In this document: positions 50,590-59,538 of the stretch, piece by piece
How the letters are laid out: each line of letters begins with the position of its first letter
Position numbering within the stretch: position 1 is the stretch's first letter
NCBI RefSeq assembly: GCF_000383575.1
Contig: NZ_KB911579.1
Coordinates: forward strand, 127,707 to 191,706
Direction: 5' to 3'
DNA length: 64,000 nt
From: Salinispora oceanensis
GTDB lineage: Bacteria; Actinomycetota; Actinomycetes; Mycobacteriales; Micromonosporaceae
Made by a program: the position numbers and the translations under genes
Notes under the pieces: generated by a model
Database searches by the model: none
The model's input: only the letters and a program-made list of their open reading frames with translations
Told to the model about the DNA's origin: nothing

Positions 50590-51963
50590 GTGCCCAACGA
50601 GCAGCTGCGGCGGATGGACGCCTTCACCTTCCCGTCCTACTCCTTCGACCTGTCCACCGGGGAGGCGTTGTTCGACTACGCCCTCACCGGGCCGGACGGC
50701 GAGCAACGTTTCACGGAGGTGATCACCCTCCCGCTGCCCGCGTCACCCCCCTCAGCTGAGCGGGTAGCCACTTTGGGGCGGGTCCTGGAGCTGCTGCACG
50801 TGATCGCCGGGGTCAGCTACTACAAGACCGCCGCCCCGCACCGGCTGGTGCTGCCGGCTCCGCTGGGGCCGGCCGCCGTCGCGCTGGTCACCGCCGTCTA
50901 CACCAAGGGCCTCGGCGAGTACGCGTACCGCAACGCGCTGCCGCACGTGCTGCGGCTGCGTCCCGAGGTGCCGCCCGGTGAGGTCACCCCGCCGGTCGGC
51001 TACGACACCGACAACCGGCGACCACTGTCGGCGGTGGGGGGCGGCAAGGACTCGATCGTCAGCCTGGAGGCGCTGCGCCGGGACGGGCTGGACCCGTTGC
51101 CGTTCTCGGTCAACCCCAACCGGGTGATCGAGGCGGTCAACGTCGCCTCGGGGTTGCCGGCGCTGGCCGCCCGGCGGCGCATCGACCCGGTGCTGTTCGA
51201 CCTGAACGCCGCCGGCGCGTTGAACGGCCACATTCCGGTTACCGCGATCAACTCGCTGATCGCGGTGGCCACCTCGGTGCTGAACGGGCTGGGCCCGGTG
51301 GTGATGTCCAACGAGCGCTCGGCGTCGGACCCGAACCTGGTCTGGGAGGAGCACCAGATCAATCACCAGTGGTCCAAGGGCGTCGAGGCGGAGGGGCTGC
51401 TGCGCGGGGCGCTCGAGGAGCACGCCGGTCTCACCGACCCGTACTTCTCCCTGCTGCGCCGGCTCTCGGAGCTGCACATCGCCCGGACCTTCGCCCAGAT
51501 CGACGGCTACGACGCCGTCGTGACCAGCTGCAACGCCGCGTTCAAGCTGCGCGGTGCGAGTGATCGCTGGTGCCGGGACTGCCCCAAGTGCCGCTTCGTC
51601 TTCCTCGCCCTGGCGCCGTTCATGCCGCGCGAGCGGATCGCCGGGATCTTCGGTGGTGACCTGTTGGCCGACCCGGCGCAGCTACCCGGCTACCGGGAGC
51701 TGCTGGGCGTGGACGGGCACAAGCCGTTCGAGTGTGTCGGCGAGGTCGAGGAGTCGGTGGTGGCGCTGAGCCTGCTCGCGGAGCAGCCGGGGTGGCGCGC
51801 GGCGCCGGTGGTACGCGCGCTGGTCGAGGCGGTCCCGGAGTCGGCCTGGAAGACGGCGGCCAGCTCGGCCGTCTTCACGCCGGGGGGACCCAGCTTCGTC
51901 CCCACCCGGTACGCCGACGCTCTCGACTCCCTTACCGGGCGGGTTCGGAACCTGCCCGGGTGA
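50590..51963 (+). CDS. murL: UDP-MurNAc-L-Ala-L-Glu epimerase (MurL)
   Basis: A 457-aa cytoplasmic enzyme that converts the terminal L-Glu of UDP-MurNAc-L-Ala-L-Glu to D-Glu. It shares with the Xanthomonas/actinomycete MurL family an ATP-pyrophosphatase-like loop LSAVGGGKDSIVSLEAL, VMSNERSASDPNLVWEEHQINHQWSKG and the Cys cluster WCRDCPKCRFVFLALAPF. GTG 50590 lies 6 nt after TAGTAT (50579-50584), so the mRNA is probably leaderless; ATG 50614 is a later alternative. It is divergent from murD2 (88 bp) and its 3' end overlaps the PucR gene by 32 bp. Confidence 0.9.
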   Translation: MPNEQLRRMDAFTFPSYSFDLSTGEALFDYALTGPDGEQRFTEVITLPLPASPPSAERVATLGRVLELLHVIAGVSYYKTAAPHRLVLPAPLGPAAVALVTAVYTKGLGEYAYRNALPHVLRLRPEVPPGEVTPPVGYDTDNRRPLSAVGGGKDSIVSLEALRRDGLDPLPFSVNPNRVIEAVNVASGLPALAARRRIDPVLFDLNAAGALNGHIPVTAINSLIAVATSVLNGLGPVVMSNERSASDPNLVWEEHQINHQWSKGVEAEGLLRGALEEHAGLTDPYFSLLRRLSELHIARTFAQIDGYDAVVTSCNAAFKLRGASDRWCRDCPKCRFVFLALAPFMPRERIAGIFGGDLLADPAQLPGYRELLGVDGHKPFECVGEVEESVVALSLLAEQPGWRAAPVVRALVEAVPESAWKTAASSAVFTPGGPSFVPTRYADALDSLTGRVRNLPG

Positions 51964-53755
51964 CGTTGGCCGCCACGGGCCGGCGGATCGCGTCCAGCGC
52001 CAGCAGTGCCACGTGCAGGCCGAGGCAGGCGTCAACCGAGTCGAGGTCCACGTCGAGGATTCGACCGATCCGGGCCAGGCGTTCGTAGAACGCCGGGCGG
52101 GACAGGTGCGCGGCGACGGCGCCGGCCGACTTGTTGCGGCCCTGTTCCAGGTACGCGCGCAGGGTGCCGAGTAGCTGTTCCCGGGGGTGCTGCGCGTCGT
52201 AGGAGAGCAGGGCGCCCAGTTCCCGCTCGACGAAGGTCTGTAGGGACGGCTCGTCGCGCAGCAGGTGCAGCAGGCCGGCGAGCCCGACGTGCGGCAGCCG
52301 GTAGATCGGCAGGTCCCGCCGGTCCCGGCGGGCCGCCTCGGCCACCTGCCGCGCCTCGACCAGGGAGCGGCGCGCCTCCCGCAGGCTGCCCACGCCCGAG
52401 CCGGCGCCGATCACGGCGGTGCCGGCCGGGTCCGGGCGGCCCGGGCTCCGCCCGCCGTCCCGTTGGGCGTTGACCGGTCCGGGGAAGACGTCCGGGCGGG
52501 CCCGGGTCAGGGCGGTGACAAAGGCAGTGAGCGCCCGCTCCTCGCCGGAGCGGTCCGGCAACGCGAGCAGCACGCCGACCGTCTGGTCGTCGAGCGCGCT
52601 GGTCAACGCGGTCAGCTGCGCCTCGTGCACGGCGTCGCCGACCGCCTCGGCGAGTTCCCGCAGCCGGGCCGAGCCAGCCCGCGGGCCTCCCCCGGGGACG
52701 TGACCACTCTCGTCTGACCTGGCCAGCGCCGGATCGTCGACCCGGTAGCGGACCACCACCCCCACCAGGTGCCGCCCCGCCAACGGCACGCCGAGGGCGC
52801 GGGCCCGCAGCGCCACCTCGTCCACCGGCCGGGAGTGGTCGAGCAGGGCCGCCAGCAGGGTGCGGTGTAACTGCCGTTCCAGGCCTTCGGCGTCGCGCCG
52901 GATCAGCCGGCCCAGGGCGAGGCTGGACGCTGCCCGTTCCACGAGGATGGTTAGTCGGGTGGGCGGGGTGTCCGACCGGTCCCCGGGGGTCGCCGCGCCG
53001 GCACCGAGCCACCGCACCAGCAGCCGCCCCCAGTCCTGCCCCCGGGCGCCGACCATGGTCACCAGCCAGCCGTTGTCCACGTCGTACGCGGTCCGGCCCG
53101 CCGGCAGGATCCGTCGGGAGAGCTGCTCCCAGCCGTCGAGCAGCAGGGCGGCACTGCCCCCCGCCGGGTCGTACGCGAGCACCTGCCGGGACAGGTTCTC
53201 CAGCACCACCGCGCAGCCGGAGAGTTCGGCCGCCTGCTGGACCACCTCCCCCGGTCCCGCGCCCTCCATCGAGAGCTCGGTGAAGCGCTGATGGATCTCC
53301 TCGGTGGCACGTAGCTCGGTCAGCTGGGCATCCACGATCAGCGCGTGCACCGCCTCGGTGACCCGCACGAAGGGGGTGGCTCGGCGCAGCTCAACCAGGG
53401 GCAGCCCGTGCCGGGCGGCGGCGGCGATCATCGCCCGGGGCACCCCGCCGAAGTAGCGGCGGCCCAGCTCGACGACGAGGCCGGCGACGCCTACGGCGGC
53501 CAGGTCGGCGATGAACGCGCGCAGCCCGGCGTTGTCGGCGGGCAGCCCGATCCCGGTGGTCAGGACCAGTTCCGAGCCGCCGAGCAGGGAGGCGATGTCG
53601 GGCACCTCGGCCACGTGCACCCAGCGGACCCGTCGGTCCAACGCGGCTTCACCGGCGACGAGGCGGGGCGCGCCGGAACGCACCGGCTCCAACGCGAGCA
53701 CTTCCCGAATGGTGGGGAACACGGGCGACACGCTACCTCGTATGACGTTGGTCAC
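51932..53755 (-). CDS. PucR-family regulator (PucR-N, GGDEF-like, HTH-30)
   Basis: A 607-aa regulator. The N-terminal PucR domain (about residues 10-135) has FPTIREVLALEPV and LGGSELVLTTGIGLPAD, and a middle GGDEF-like domain runs about 290-480. The C-terminal HTH-30 has LGTLRAYLEQGRNKSAGAVAAHLSRPAFYERLARI. GTG 53755 has GGGAG 4 nt upstream; GTG 53731 is an alternative. PucR proteins control purine, amino acid or polyol use; no target is visible here. The 3' end overlaps murL. Confidence 0.92.
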   Translation of the reverse strand: MTNVIRGSVSPVFPTIREVLALEPVRSGAPRLVAGEAALDRRVRWVHVAEVPDIASLLGGSELVLTTGIGLPADNAGLRAFIADLAAVGVAGLVVELGRRYFGGVPRAMIAAAARHGLPLVELRRATPFVRVTEAVHALIVDAQLTELRATEEIHQRFTELSMEGAGPGEVVQQAAELSGCAVVLENLSRQVLAYDPAGGSAALLLDGWEQLSRRILPAGRTAYDVDNGWLVTMVGARGQDWGRLLVRWLGAGAATPGDRSDTPPTRLTILVERAASSLALGRLIRRDAEGLERQLHRTLLAALLDHSRPVDEVALRARALGVPLAGRHLVGVVVRYRVDDPALARSDESGHVPGGGPRAGSARLRELAEAVGDAVHEAQLTALTSALDDQTVGVLLALPDRSGEERALTAFVTALTRARPDVFPGPVNAQRDGGRSPGRPDPAGTAVIGAGSGVGSLREARRSLVEARQVAEAARRDRRDLPIYRLPHVGLAGLLHLLRDEPSLQTFVERELGALLSYDAQHPREQLLGTLRAYLEQGRNKSAGAVAAHLSRPAFYERLARIGRILDVDLDSVDACLGLHVALLALDAIRRPVAANVTRAGSEPAR

Positions 53756-53830
53756 TAAACTCCCGTGCCCGGCGGCGGCTGGGGTTGAACCGGGGCGAGC
53801 GGCGCGGTGCGGGGTGACCGTTACCGGTGG

Positions 53831-54640
53831 TCAGAGCGGATCGTCCCGGCCGAGTTCCCAGCAGGCGACGGCGGTGGCGGCGGCGACGTTGAGGGAGTCG
53901 ACACCGCGTCGCATCGGGATCACCACGCGGACGTCACTGCCGTCCATCGCCTCCCGGGTCAGGCCGGCGCCCTCCGCGCCGAGCAGCAGCGCCGCCCGGG
54001 CCCGCTGGTCCGGTCCGAGGCGTTGGATCGGCACCGCGTCGGGGGCGGGGGTCAGGGCCAGCACGGAGAAGCCGGCGGCGCGGACCTCGGCGAGCGCGTC
54101 AGGCCAGGGGCCGAGGGTCGCGTAGGGCACGGCGAAGACCTCCCCCATGCTGACCCGGACGCTGCGGCGGTAGAGGGGGTCGGCGCAGGTCGGGGAGAGC
54201 AGCACCGCGTCTACGCCGAGCCCGGCGACGGCCCGAAAGATCGACCCGAGGTTGGTGTGGTTGTTCACGTCTTCGAGGATCACCACCCGGCGGGCGGTGG
54301 CGAGCACGTCGGCCGCCGTCGGCTGCGGCCGGCGACGGAACGACGCCAGCACCCCCCGGTGTACGTGGAAGCCGGTCACCTGGCGCAGCACGTCCGGAGT
54401 GGCGGCGTAGACCGGGGCGTCCCCGTTGCCCAGGTCGGCGATCTGCTCCACCCGCTTGGCGTCCACCAGGTAGGACCGCGCCGGGTAGCCGGCGCGCAGC
54501 GCACGCCGCAGCACCAGCTCGCCCTCGGCGATGAAGAGGCCGTGCGGTGGCTCCCAGCGGGTCCGCAGCTCCACGTCGGTGAGGGCGCGGTAGTCGGCGA
54601 TCCGGTCGTCGTCGGGGTCGGTGATCTGGTGGACGGGCAC
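53831..54640 (-). CDS. SpoU/TrmH-family RNA 2'-O-methyltransferase
   Basis: A 269-aa SPOUT enzyme. The N-terminal substrate-binding part is ITDPDDDRIADYRALTD. The C-terminal trefoil-knot domain carries VILEDVNNHTNLGSIFRAVAGLG (motif 1 Asn/Arg), ALLLGAEGAGLT (motif 2) and VVIPMRRGVDSLNVAAATAVACWEL (motif 3). It uses S-adenosylmethionine to methylate ribose in rRNA or tRNA. I take GTG 54640 because the frame further up to 55402 has no homology and runs through the NACHT gene's leader. Confidence 0.92.
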   Translation of the reverse strand: MPVHQITDPDDDRIADYRALTDVELRTRWEPPHGLFIAEGELVLRRALRAGYPARSYLVDAKRVEQIADLGNGDAPVYAATPDVLRQVTGFHVHRGVLASFRRRPQPTAADVLATARRVVILEDVNNHTNLGSIFRAVAGLGVDAVLLSPTCADPLYRRSVRVSMGEVFAVPYATLGPWPDALAEVRAAGFSVLALTPAPDAVPIQRLGPDQRARAALLLGAEGAGLTREAMDGSDVRVVIPMRRGVDSLNVAAATAVACWELGRDDPL

Positions 54641-54900
54641 CGGACGATTCTGCCGGACGACGCGGACGCCGCCCAGTCCACCCACCTTGCCCGAGGAGCA
54701 CCCCCAACTGGTGGCGCAACCGACGCGGCGTAGGTGCCGAGTATCGCGCCCACCCGGCGGCGTCGGACTGCCGACGCGCGGATCGGGCGTCGCGGATGAT
54801 GACATCCTCCTGGGTCCCCGGGACAGGCCACAGCACCGGCCATCGGTGACCGGAGTTCCGTTACGCTGATCGATAGCCGCGCCTGGGGAGGAGCTGCGAG

Positions 54901-57261
54901 GTGACGGAGCAACTCGGACCGCTCTTGCGCCAACTGCGGAATCAGGCGGGATTGACGCAGGAGGCGGTGGCGGAACGGTCCGGGGTGAGTGTCCGCACGA
55001 TTCGCCGGCTGGAGTCGGCGAGAAACATTGATCATCGCTTGGGAACGCTGAACCTGTTGGCTGACGCGCTTGAGCTCGGGTCCGCGGACCGCGAGCTCCT
55101 GGCGGCGAAGCTGGCGAGAGCCGGCACCCCGTCCACGGCCATGACTCAGGCCGCCCCCACGACTCCTGGCCCAACTGAGTCGGCGAGCAAGTCACCCCGG
55201 TCACCGTCGGATCGGGCTCCCGTGTCGGCACCGCCGGCCGCCGTGCTGGCGGCTGCGGACGCGTTGGCGAGGGAAACTTGGCGGCGGTGGCGACGTGAGG
55301 AGGAGCGGCGCCAGGTCCACGACCCGTTTCCGTTGCCGTTGCGCTGGCGGTCGGCCCCCGCACCGCTGGTGGACTACGCGGCGAACATCCAGCGCCTTCC
55401 ACCGGGAGCTACGACGCAGCTGAACCTCGATGGTGAGCTGCGAAGTATCGCCGAGGTCTACCGGAGGATCCGGTCCGGACGGTTGGTGATCCTGGGCCGG
55501 GCGGGTTCGGGCAAGTCGATCCTGTTGATCCGGCTTGTCCTGGATTCCCTTGCGACCCTCACTCTGCCCGATCGAGTGCCGCTGATCTTCAACATCGGCA
55601 CCTGGGACGCGACGGCCACCACCCTGCGGGACTGGCTGATCGGTCAGCTGTTGCGGGACCACCCACACCTGGCCCGCCGGACTCCGGGCGGGCCGACGCT
55701 GGCCGCCGCACTGGTCGACGCGGATCTCATCCTGCCTGTCCTGGACGGGTTTGACGAGATCGCCGAAGGCCTACGGCGGGACGCGCTCGAAGCCCTCAAC
55801 GCGACCTCACTGCCGCTGGTGCTGACCAGCCGCCGGGACGAGTACGCCGACGCGGTGCGGGGAGCCGGGGCGCCGCTGAACTGGGCCGCGAGCATCGAAC
55901 TTGTTGACCTCACCCTCGACGATCTCACGGCCTACCTGCCCCGAACCGCCCGCCCGGCCGGCCGCGACGAGACCGGGGCGGGGTGGGATCCCGTACTGGA
56001 ACAGCTGCAGGCCCAGCGGTCCCCGGCGGCCACGGTCCTCACGAAGGTTCTGACCACTCCCCTGATGGTCGCCCTGGCGCGGGCGATGTACAGCGAGGCA
56101 CCGCACCGCGATCCGGTCGAACTGCTGGACAGCGCCCGTTTCCCCAGCGCGGAGTCCGTCGAGAAGCACCTGCTGGCCGGCTTCGTCTCGACGGTGTACC
56201 GACCATCGTTGCCGGGGCGCAACGCCGGTGGCCGCTGGCGACAGAGCTGGGACCCGCAGCGCGCGGCGCACTGGCTCGGCTACCTCGCCCACCAGTTGGT
56301 ACGGCCCCACCAACTCCGGCGAGACCTCGCGTGGTGGCAGCTCGGTGACTCCCTTCGTCGTTCGACGCGGATCGGAGTCGCGACCGTCGTCTCCGCGCTG
56401 TGTGTCGCCGGATCAACCTGGACGATCGGGCTGGTCGCGGCCCAGGCCAGCCGTGGGCAGGTCCTGCTGGAAGGGGCCATGCTGGGGCTGTCGGCCGGCC
56501 TCGCGTTCGGGACTGTCTACGCGGCGATTATCGCCTTCGGCGGCACCTTCCAACCGGCCCACGTGCGGCTCCGGCTACGTCGCGGCCGAAGCGGCAGCGC
56601 CCGCCCGCCCGCTCGGGCGTTCTTGCTCCGGTTCGCGGTGGTCTTGCTGGGCGGATTCGTGATGGGCGTCGGCTGCGCCTGCGCCGTCGCCGTCATCCGC
56701 GCGCGGTACTGGGAGACCCCGCTCACCAGTCCCGAAGCGATCCGGGCCACCCTGATCAACATGCTGGTCTTCGGGCTGATCTTTGGCTTGGCGGTCGGGC
56801 TGGTGTTCGGGCTCCTGGCCGCGCTGGAGGTGCCGGTGGACGTGTCCTTCGCCGCCACTCCGGTCCACCTCCTGTCGGCGAACCGGACGACTGTGGGCCA
56901 ACAGGTCCTCATTCTCGCCCCCATGCTCACTCTGGCCATCGCCTTCGGTGGACGGCTGGTCGTCAACCTGCTCCAGGGACCTCTCGGGCCACTGAGCTGG
57001 GAGCTACCCGACACGCTGCTCATCGGTGCCGCCGGTGGCCTGGGCAGCGCTTTGTCGTACGCGTTCTGCTTCACCGCCTGGGGGCAGTGGGTGGTCCTGT
57101 GCCGGGTGTGGCTGCCGCTGACCGGCCGGCTGCCGTGGAACACGATTGCCTTTCTGGAACACGCCTACTACCGAGGTGCGCTCCGGCAGAACGGTGCGGT
57201 CTATCAGTTCCGCCATTTCCGGCTTCAGGAGCACCTCAACCACTCGTACCGCAAGCAGTAG
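54901..57261 (+). CDS. XRE-NACHT NTPase with C-terminal multi-TM domain
   Basis: A 786-aa signalling protein. XRE helix-turn-helix (about residues 6-60: LRNQAGLTQEAVAERSGVSVRTIRRLE), a Pro/Ser linker, then a NACHT/STAND NTPase with Walker A LGRAGSGKSILL (199-206) and Walker B LILPVLDGFDEIAEG (about 285). At least six TM segments occupy about residues 490-740. GTG 54901 has GGGGAGGAG 7 nt upstream. It joins DNA binding, NTP switching and membrane insertion in one chain. It resembles NACHT-type regulators and defence proteins of actinomycetes; function unproven. Confidence 0.87.
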   Translation: MTEQLGPLLRQLRNQAGLTQEAVAERSGVSVRTIRRLESARNIDHRLGTLNLLADALELGSADRELLAAKLARAGTPSTAMTQAAPTTPGPTESASKSPRSPSDRAPVSAPPAAVLAAADALARETWRRWRREEERRQVHDPFPLPLRWRSAPAPLVDYAANIQRLPPGATTQLNLDGELRSIAEVYRRIRSGRLVILGRAGSGKSILLIRLVLDSLATLTLPDRVPLIFNIGTWDATATTLRDWLIGQLLRDHPHLARRTPGGPTLAAALVDADLILPVLDGFDEIAEGLRRDALEALNATSLPLVLTSRRDEYADAVRGAGAPLNWAASIELVDLTLDDLTAYLPRTARPAGRDETGAGWDPVLEQLQAQRSPAATVLTKVLTTPLMVALARAMYSEAPHRDPVELLDSARFPSAESVEKHLLAGFVSTVYRPSLPGRNAGGRWRQSWDPQRAAHWLGYLAHQLVRPHQLRRDLAWWQLGDSLRRSTRIGVATVVSALCVAGSTWTIGLVAAQASRGQVLLEGAMLGLSAGLAFGTVYAAIIAFGGTFQPAHVRLRLRRGRSGSARPPARAFLLRFAVVLLGGFVMGVGCACAVAVIRARYWETPLTSPEAIRATLINMLVFGLIFGLAVGLVFGLLAALEVPVDVSFAATPVHLLSANRTTVGQQVLILAPMLTLAIAFGGRLVVNLLQGPLGPLSWELPDTLLIGAAGGLGSALSYAFCFTAWGQWVVLCRVWLPLTGRLPWNTIAFLEHAYYRGALRQNGAVYQFRHFRLQEHLNHSYRKQ

Positions 57262-57398
57262 GCGCTACCGTCCACATTCACCCGCGCCCTACACCGCGCA
57301 AGCATAACTGACCAGCCGATCGTCAGCAATCTTGCAGTTAATTCCCACAAACAGCATTTGTCGTACGGTGGAATGGCACTCGACACAAGGAGGTCCAC

Positions 57399-58274
57399 AT
57401 GAGAGTCATTCCATTCGGTCGGCGAACGCGAGTTCGATGGCTGGGTGCAGTTTCCGTGGGGCTGCTACTCGGCAGCACCCTCGGTGTTGGCACCGCCAGT
57501 GCGGTACCAGAAAAGCGTGTCCACAACGCGATGCAGATCAGCTTCAGCCCGACTGCGCCGGACGATTTCTGCACGATCGGCGCGGTGGGCACCGACGACT
57601 ACGGTCGGAAGATCGCAATCTCAGCCGGTCACTGCATTAACGACCCGGATTACGCCGATCGCGAGATCCACGAGAACATCGCTCCCGTCTACCATCGACA
57701 GGATCCGGAATTCGGCCCGATTGGCCACATTCGCTACTTCAAAGACCCAGAGGGGTCTGGTACGGGCCACCTGACCAAGGACTACATGATCATCGAACTA
57801 GTCCCGGAGGTGACCCTCTCCGCCCAGGGCCCGTACCTGAAACAGACGGGTGAGGTGGAGGTCCCGGGCGGCACGGCAAGCCCGAACGCGTTGAGCCCCG
57901 CGCTGGATAACGAACGGCTGCTCGGTGCCGGGTGGCTCAGCACCAATGAAATCATCGTCATGGGCCAGCTTGGCATCTGGTATGCCGGCATAACTCACAA
58001 CACGAATGGTATCTACCGGTCCTGGGCCCAACACTGGCCAGGCGACTCGGGGGGTCCGACGATCTGGCACGTGCCGGGCAGCGCCTACCCGTCCGAGGAG
58101 AATGGATTCCAGGCCGAGGGGCCGTGGGCTGGCATCACCAAGGGGATGGGTCTGCAACTTCCGCCGTACCAATACACCAGCTCCGCCAACATCCTCGCCG
58201 ACCTTCGCGCGCGAGACGCCGCCGACCCCGCGGACATCTACGGTGCCGGCTTCGAGGTGACCCACAACCCGTGA
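57399..58274 (+). CDS. Secreted trypsin-like serine protease
   Basis: A 291-aa exported S1-type peptidase. Sec signal (MRVIPFGRRTRVRWLG then hydrophobic core, cleavage near ASA). The catalytic triad is His78 in SAGHC, Asp128 in TKDYMII, and Ser217 in PGDSGGP. Cys in FCTIG and GHC fit the usual disulphide. ATG 57399 has AAGGAGG 5 nt upstream. It starts 137 bp after the NACHT gene on the same strand, and may be its output, but a separate promoter is possible. Confidence 0.92.
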   Translation: MRVIPFGRRTRVRWLGAVSVGLLLGSTLGVGTASAVPEKRVHNAMQISFSPTAPDDFCTIGAVGTDDYGRKIAISAGHCINDPDYADREIHENIAPVYHRQDPEFGPIGHIRYFKDPEGSGTGHLTKDYMIIELVPEVTLSAQGPYLKQTGEVEVPGGTASPNALSPALDNERLLGAGWLSTNEIIVMGQLGIWYAGITHNTNGIYRSWAQHWPGDSGGPTIWHVPGSAYPSEENGFQAEGPWAGITKGMGLQLPPYQYTSSANILADLRARDAADPADIYGAGFEVTHNP

Positions 58275-58307
58275 CCCCCGTTGACCGGTGACACCGGTTC
58301 CAGAAAC

Positions 58308-58337
58308 GACGCGCCCGCCCCGAGGGGCGGGCGCGTC
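58308..58337. terminator. Hairpin between convergent protease and DUF397 genes
   Basis: GACGCGCCCGCCCC (58308-58321) is fully complementary to GGGGCGGGCGCGTC (58324-58337), with a 2-nt centre that opens to a small loop. It is placed between the two 3' ends. Confidence 0.75.
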
Positions 58338-58350
58338 GGCGTCGGGTCGG

Positions 58351-58542
58351 TCAGCTGCCGTCGGGGAGTCGGGTGACGAAGGCCCGCCACGCCGCCGGGC
58401 CGAAGACCAGCGCCGGGCCGGCCGGGTCCTTGGAGTCCCGGACGCCGACGACGCCGGGGAGATTGTCGGCGACCTCAACGCACGAGCCACCGTTGTTGCC
58501 GCTCTTGCTGCTTTTGCGCCATCGCGCACCGGTCAAGTCCAT
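58351..58542 (-). CDS. DUF397 protein
   Basis: A 63-aa protein with the family pattern RWRKSSKSGNNGGSCVEVAD, VRDSKDPAGPALVFGPAAWRAFV. DUF397 proteins are actinomycete partners of XRE regulators and help control development or stress genes. The start lies inside the end of the XRE gene (10-bp overlap), the classical arrangement. ATG 58542. Confidence 0.92.
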   Translation of the reverse strand: MDLTGARWRKSSKSGNNGGSCVEVADNLPGVVGVRDSKDPAGPALVFGPAAWRAFVTRLPDGS

Positions 58543-59300
58543 GATCCCGCCGCTTCTCTGATCAGCTCCAAGGAGGAAGCTCGGGGGAGGGATTCGCCCC
58601 TGATGCGCTCCCACCTTCGGCTCAGGGTAGCAACGTCGGCGGCCTGCCGGAGGATCTGCGCGGGCGCCTGACTGTCGACGTGGGCGACGTGCTCGACCTC
58701 GGGCAGTTCGGCGAGGATGAAGCCGCCGCCGAGCCCCGGATACATCCCGATGTCCTTGGGCACCAGGTGGACCTGCACCGTGTCGTCGGTGGCGCGCTCG
58801 GCGAGGAACTCAAGCTGTTCGCGCATCAGCCGGCGGTCGCCGTAGGCCGACTGGTAGAGCACCCCCTCGAAGATGACGGCGGTCAGCAGCGGGGGGCGGT
58901 CGGTGCGGAGGATGGCCTGTCGACTGATCCGGGAGGCGACGAGCTCGTCGACCTCGCCCGGGGTCAGCGCCTCGCCGGCGAGGGTCGCGCGGGCGTAGTC
59001 CTCCGTTTGGAGCAGGCCGGGAATCCAGGTGTGCTCGAACCAGCGCACCGCGACCGCTTCACGCTCCCAGTCAACCCATTCCCGCAACCACTCCGGCTCG
59101 CGACGTTTGACGACATCGGGCCAGAGCTCCTCAACCTCCCGACCGAGGATAGTGGCCACCTGGAGGCGGCGACGGGGCCGCGGAACTCGCCCCGGCGTAA
59201 TCCAACGCGCCGCAGTTTTCGGGTCGACGCCGGTCTGGGCAGCCAGGCTCTCCGCGGTCTCCCCCGCCTCCACCATGGCCCGCTGCAATGCATAGTTCAT
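58533..59300 (-). CDS. XRE-family regulator with DUF5753 domain
   Basis: A 255-aa regulator. The short N-terminal helix-turn-helix is RAMVEAGETAESLAAQTGVDPKTAARWI, followed by RPRRRLQVATILG. The C-terminal DUF5753 ligand-like domain is WFEHTWIPGLLQTEDYARAT, AILRTDRPPLLTAVIFEGVLYQSAYG, GGFILAELPEVEHVAHVD. ATG 59300 has GGAGG 4 nt upstream. With the overlapping DUF397 gene it forms a common actinomycete regulatory pair. Confidence 0.92.
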   Translation of the reverse strand: MNYALQRAMVEAGETAESLAAQTGVDPKTAARWITPGRVPRPRRRLQVATILGREVEELWPDVVKRREPEWLREWVDWEREAVAVRWFEHTWIPGLLQTEDYARATLAGEALTPGEVDELVASRISRQAILRTDRPPLLTAVIFEGVLYQSAYGDRRLMREQLEFLAERATDDTVQVHLVPKDIGMYPGLGGGFILAELPEVEHVAHVDSQAPAQILRQAADVATLSRRWERIRGESLPRASSLELIREAAGSWT

Positions 59301-59515
59301 CCTGCCTCCATTCAAGGATGTTCTCGGACGTCCCAACAACGTGCACAAATGCTGTGTCTTCATCCCATGGCGTGTTGACAGAGTGTGCGTCATGGAGGCG
59401 CGTTGGGGGAAGACCCAAATTTCGGCGGAGGCACGGGCGGGGCATCCGTACCCGGAATGGGTGTGGACAGTTCGATCTAGAACGGGAAGGCGAGGATGAT
59501 CGATGAGACCAAAAC

Positions 59516-59537
59516 TGTCGGCCGTCAGCCGTCGGCC
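59516..59537. repeat. Degenerate heptamer array
   Basis: Three units related to CGTCAGC, with a CGTCGGC variant (CGTCAGC-CGTCGGC-CGTCAGT), lie just past the 3' end of the APH-like gene. They are the reverse complement of the GCTGACG array at 22474-22508. Confidence 0.8.
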
Positions 59538-59538
59538 G

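Noticed and set aside
54641..55402. N-terminal extension of the SpoU gene
   Set aside because: It overlaps the NACHT gene and lacks SpoU-type sequence; GTG 54640 is the sensible start.
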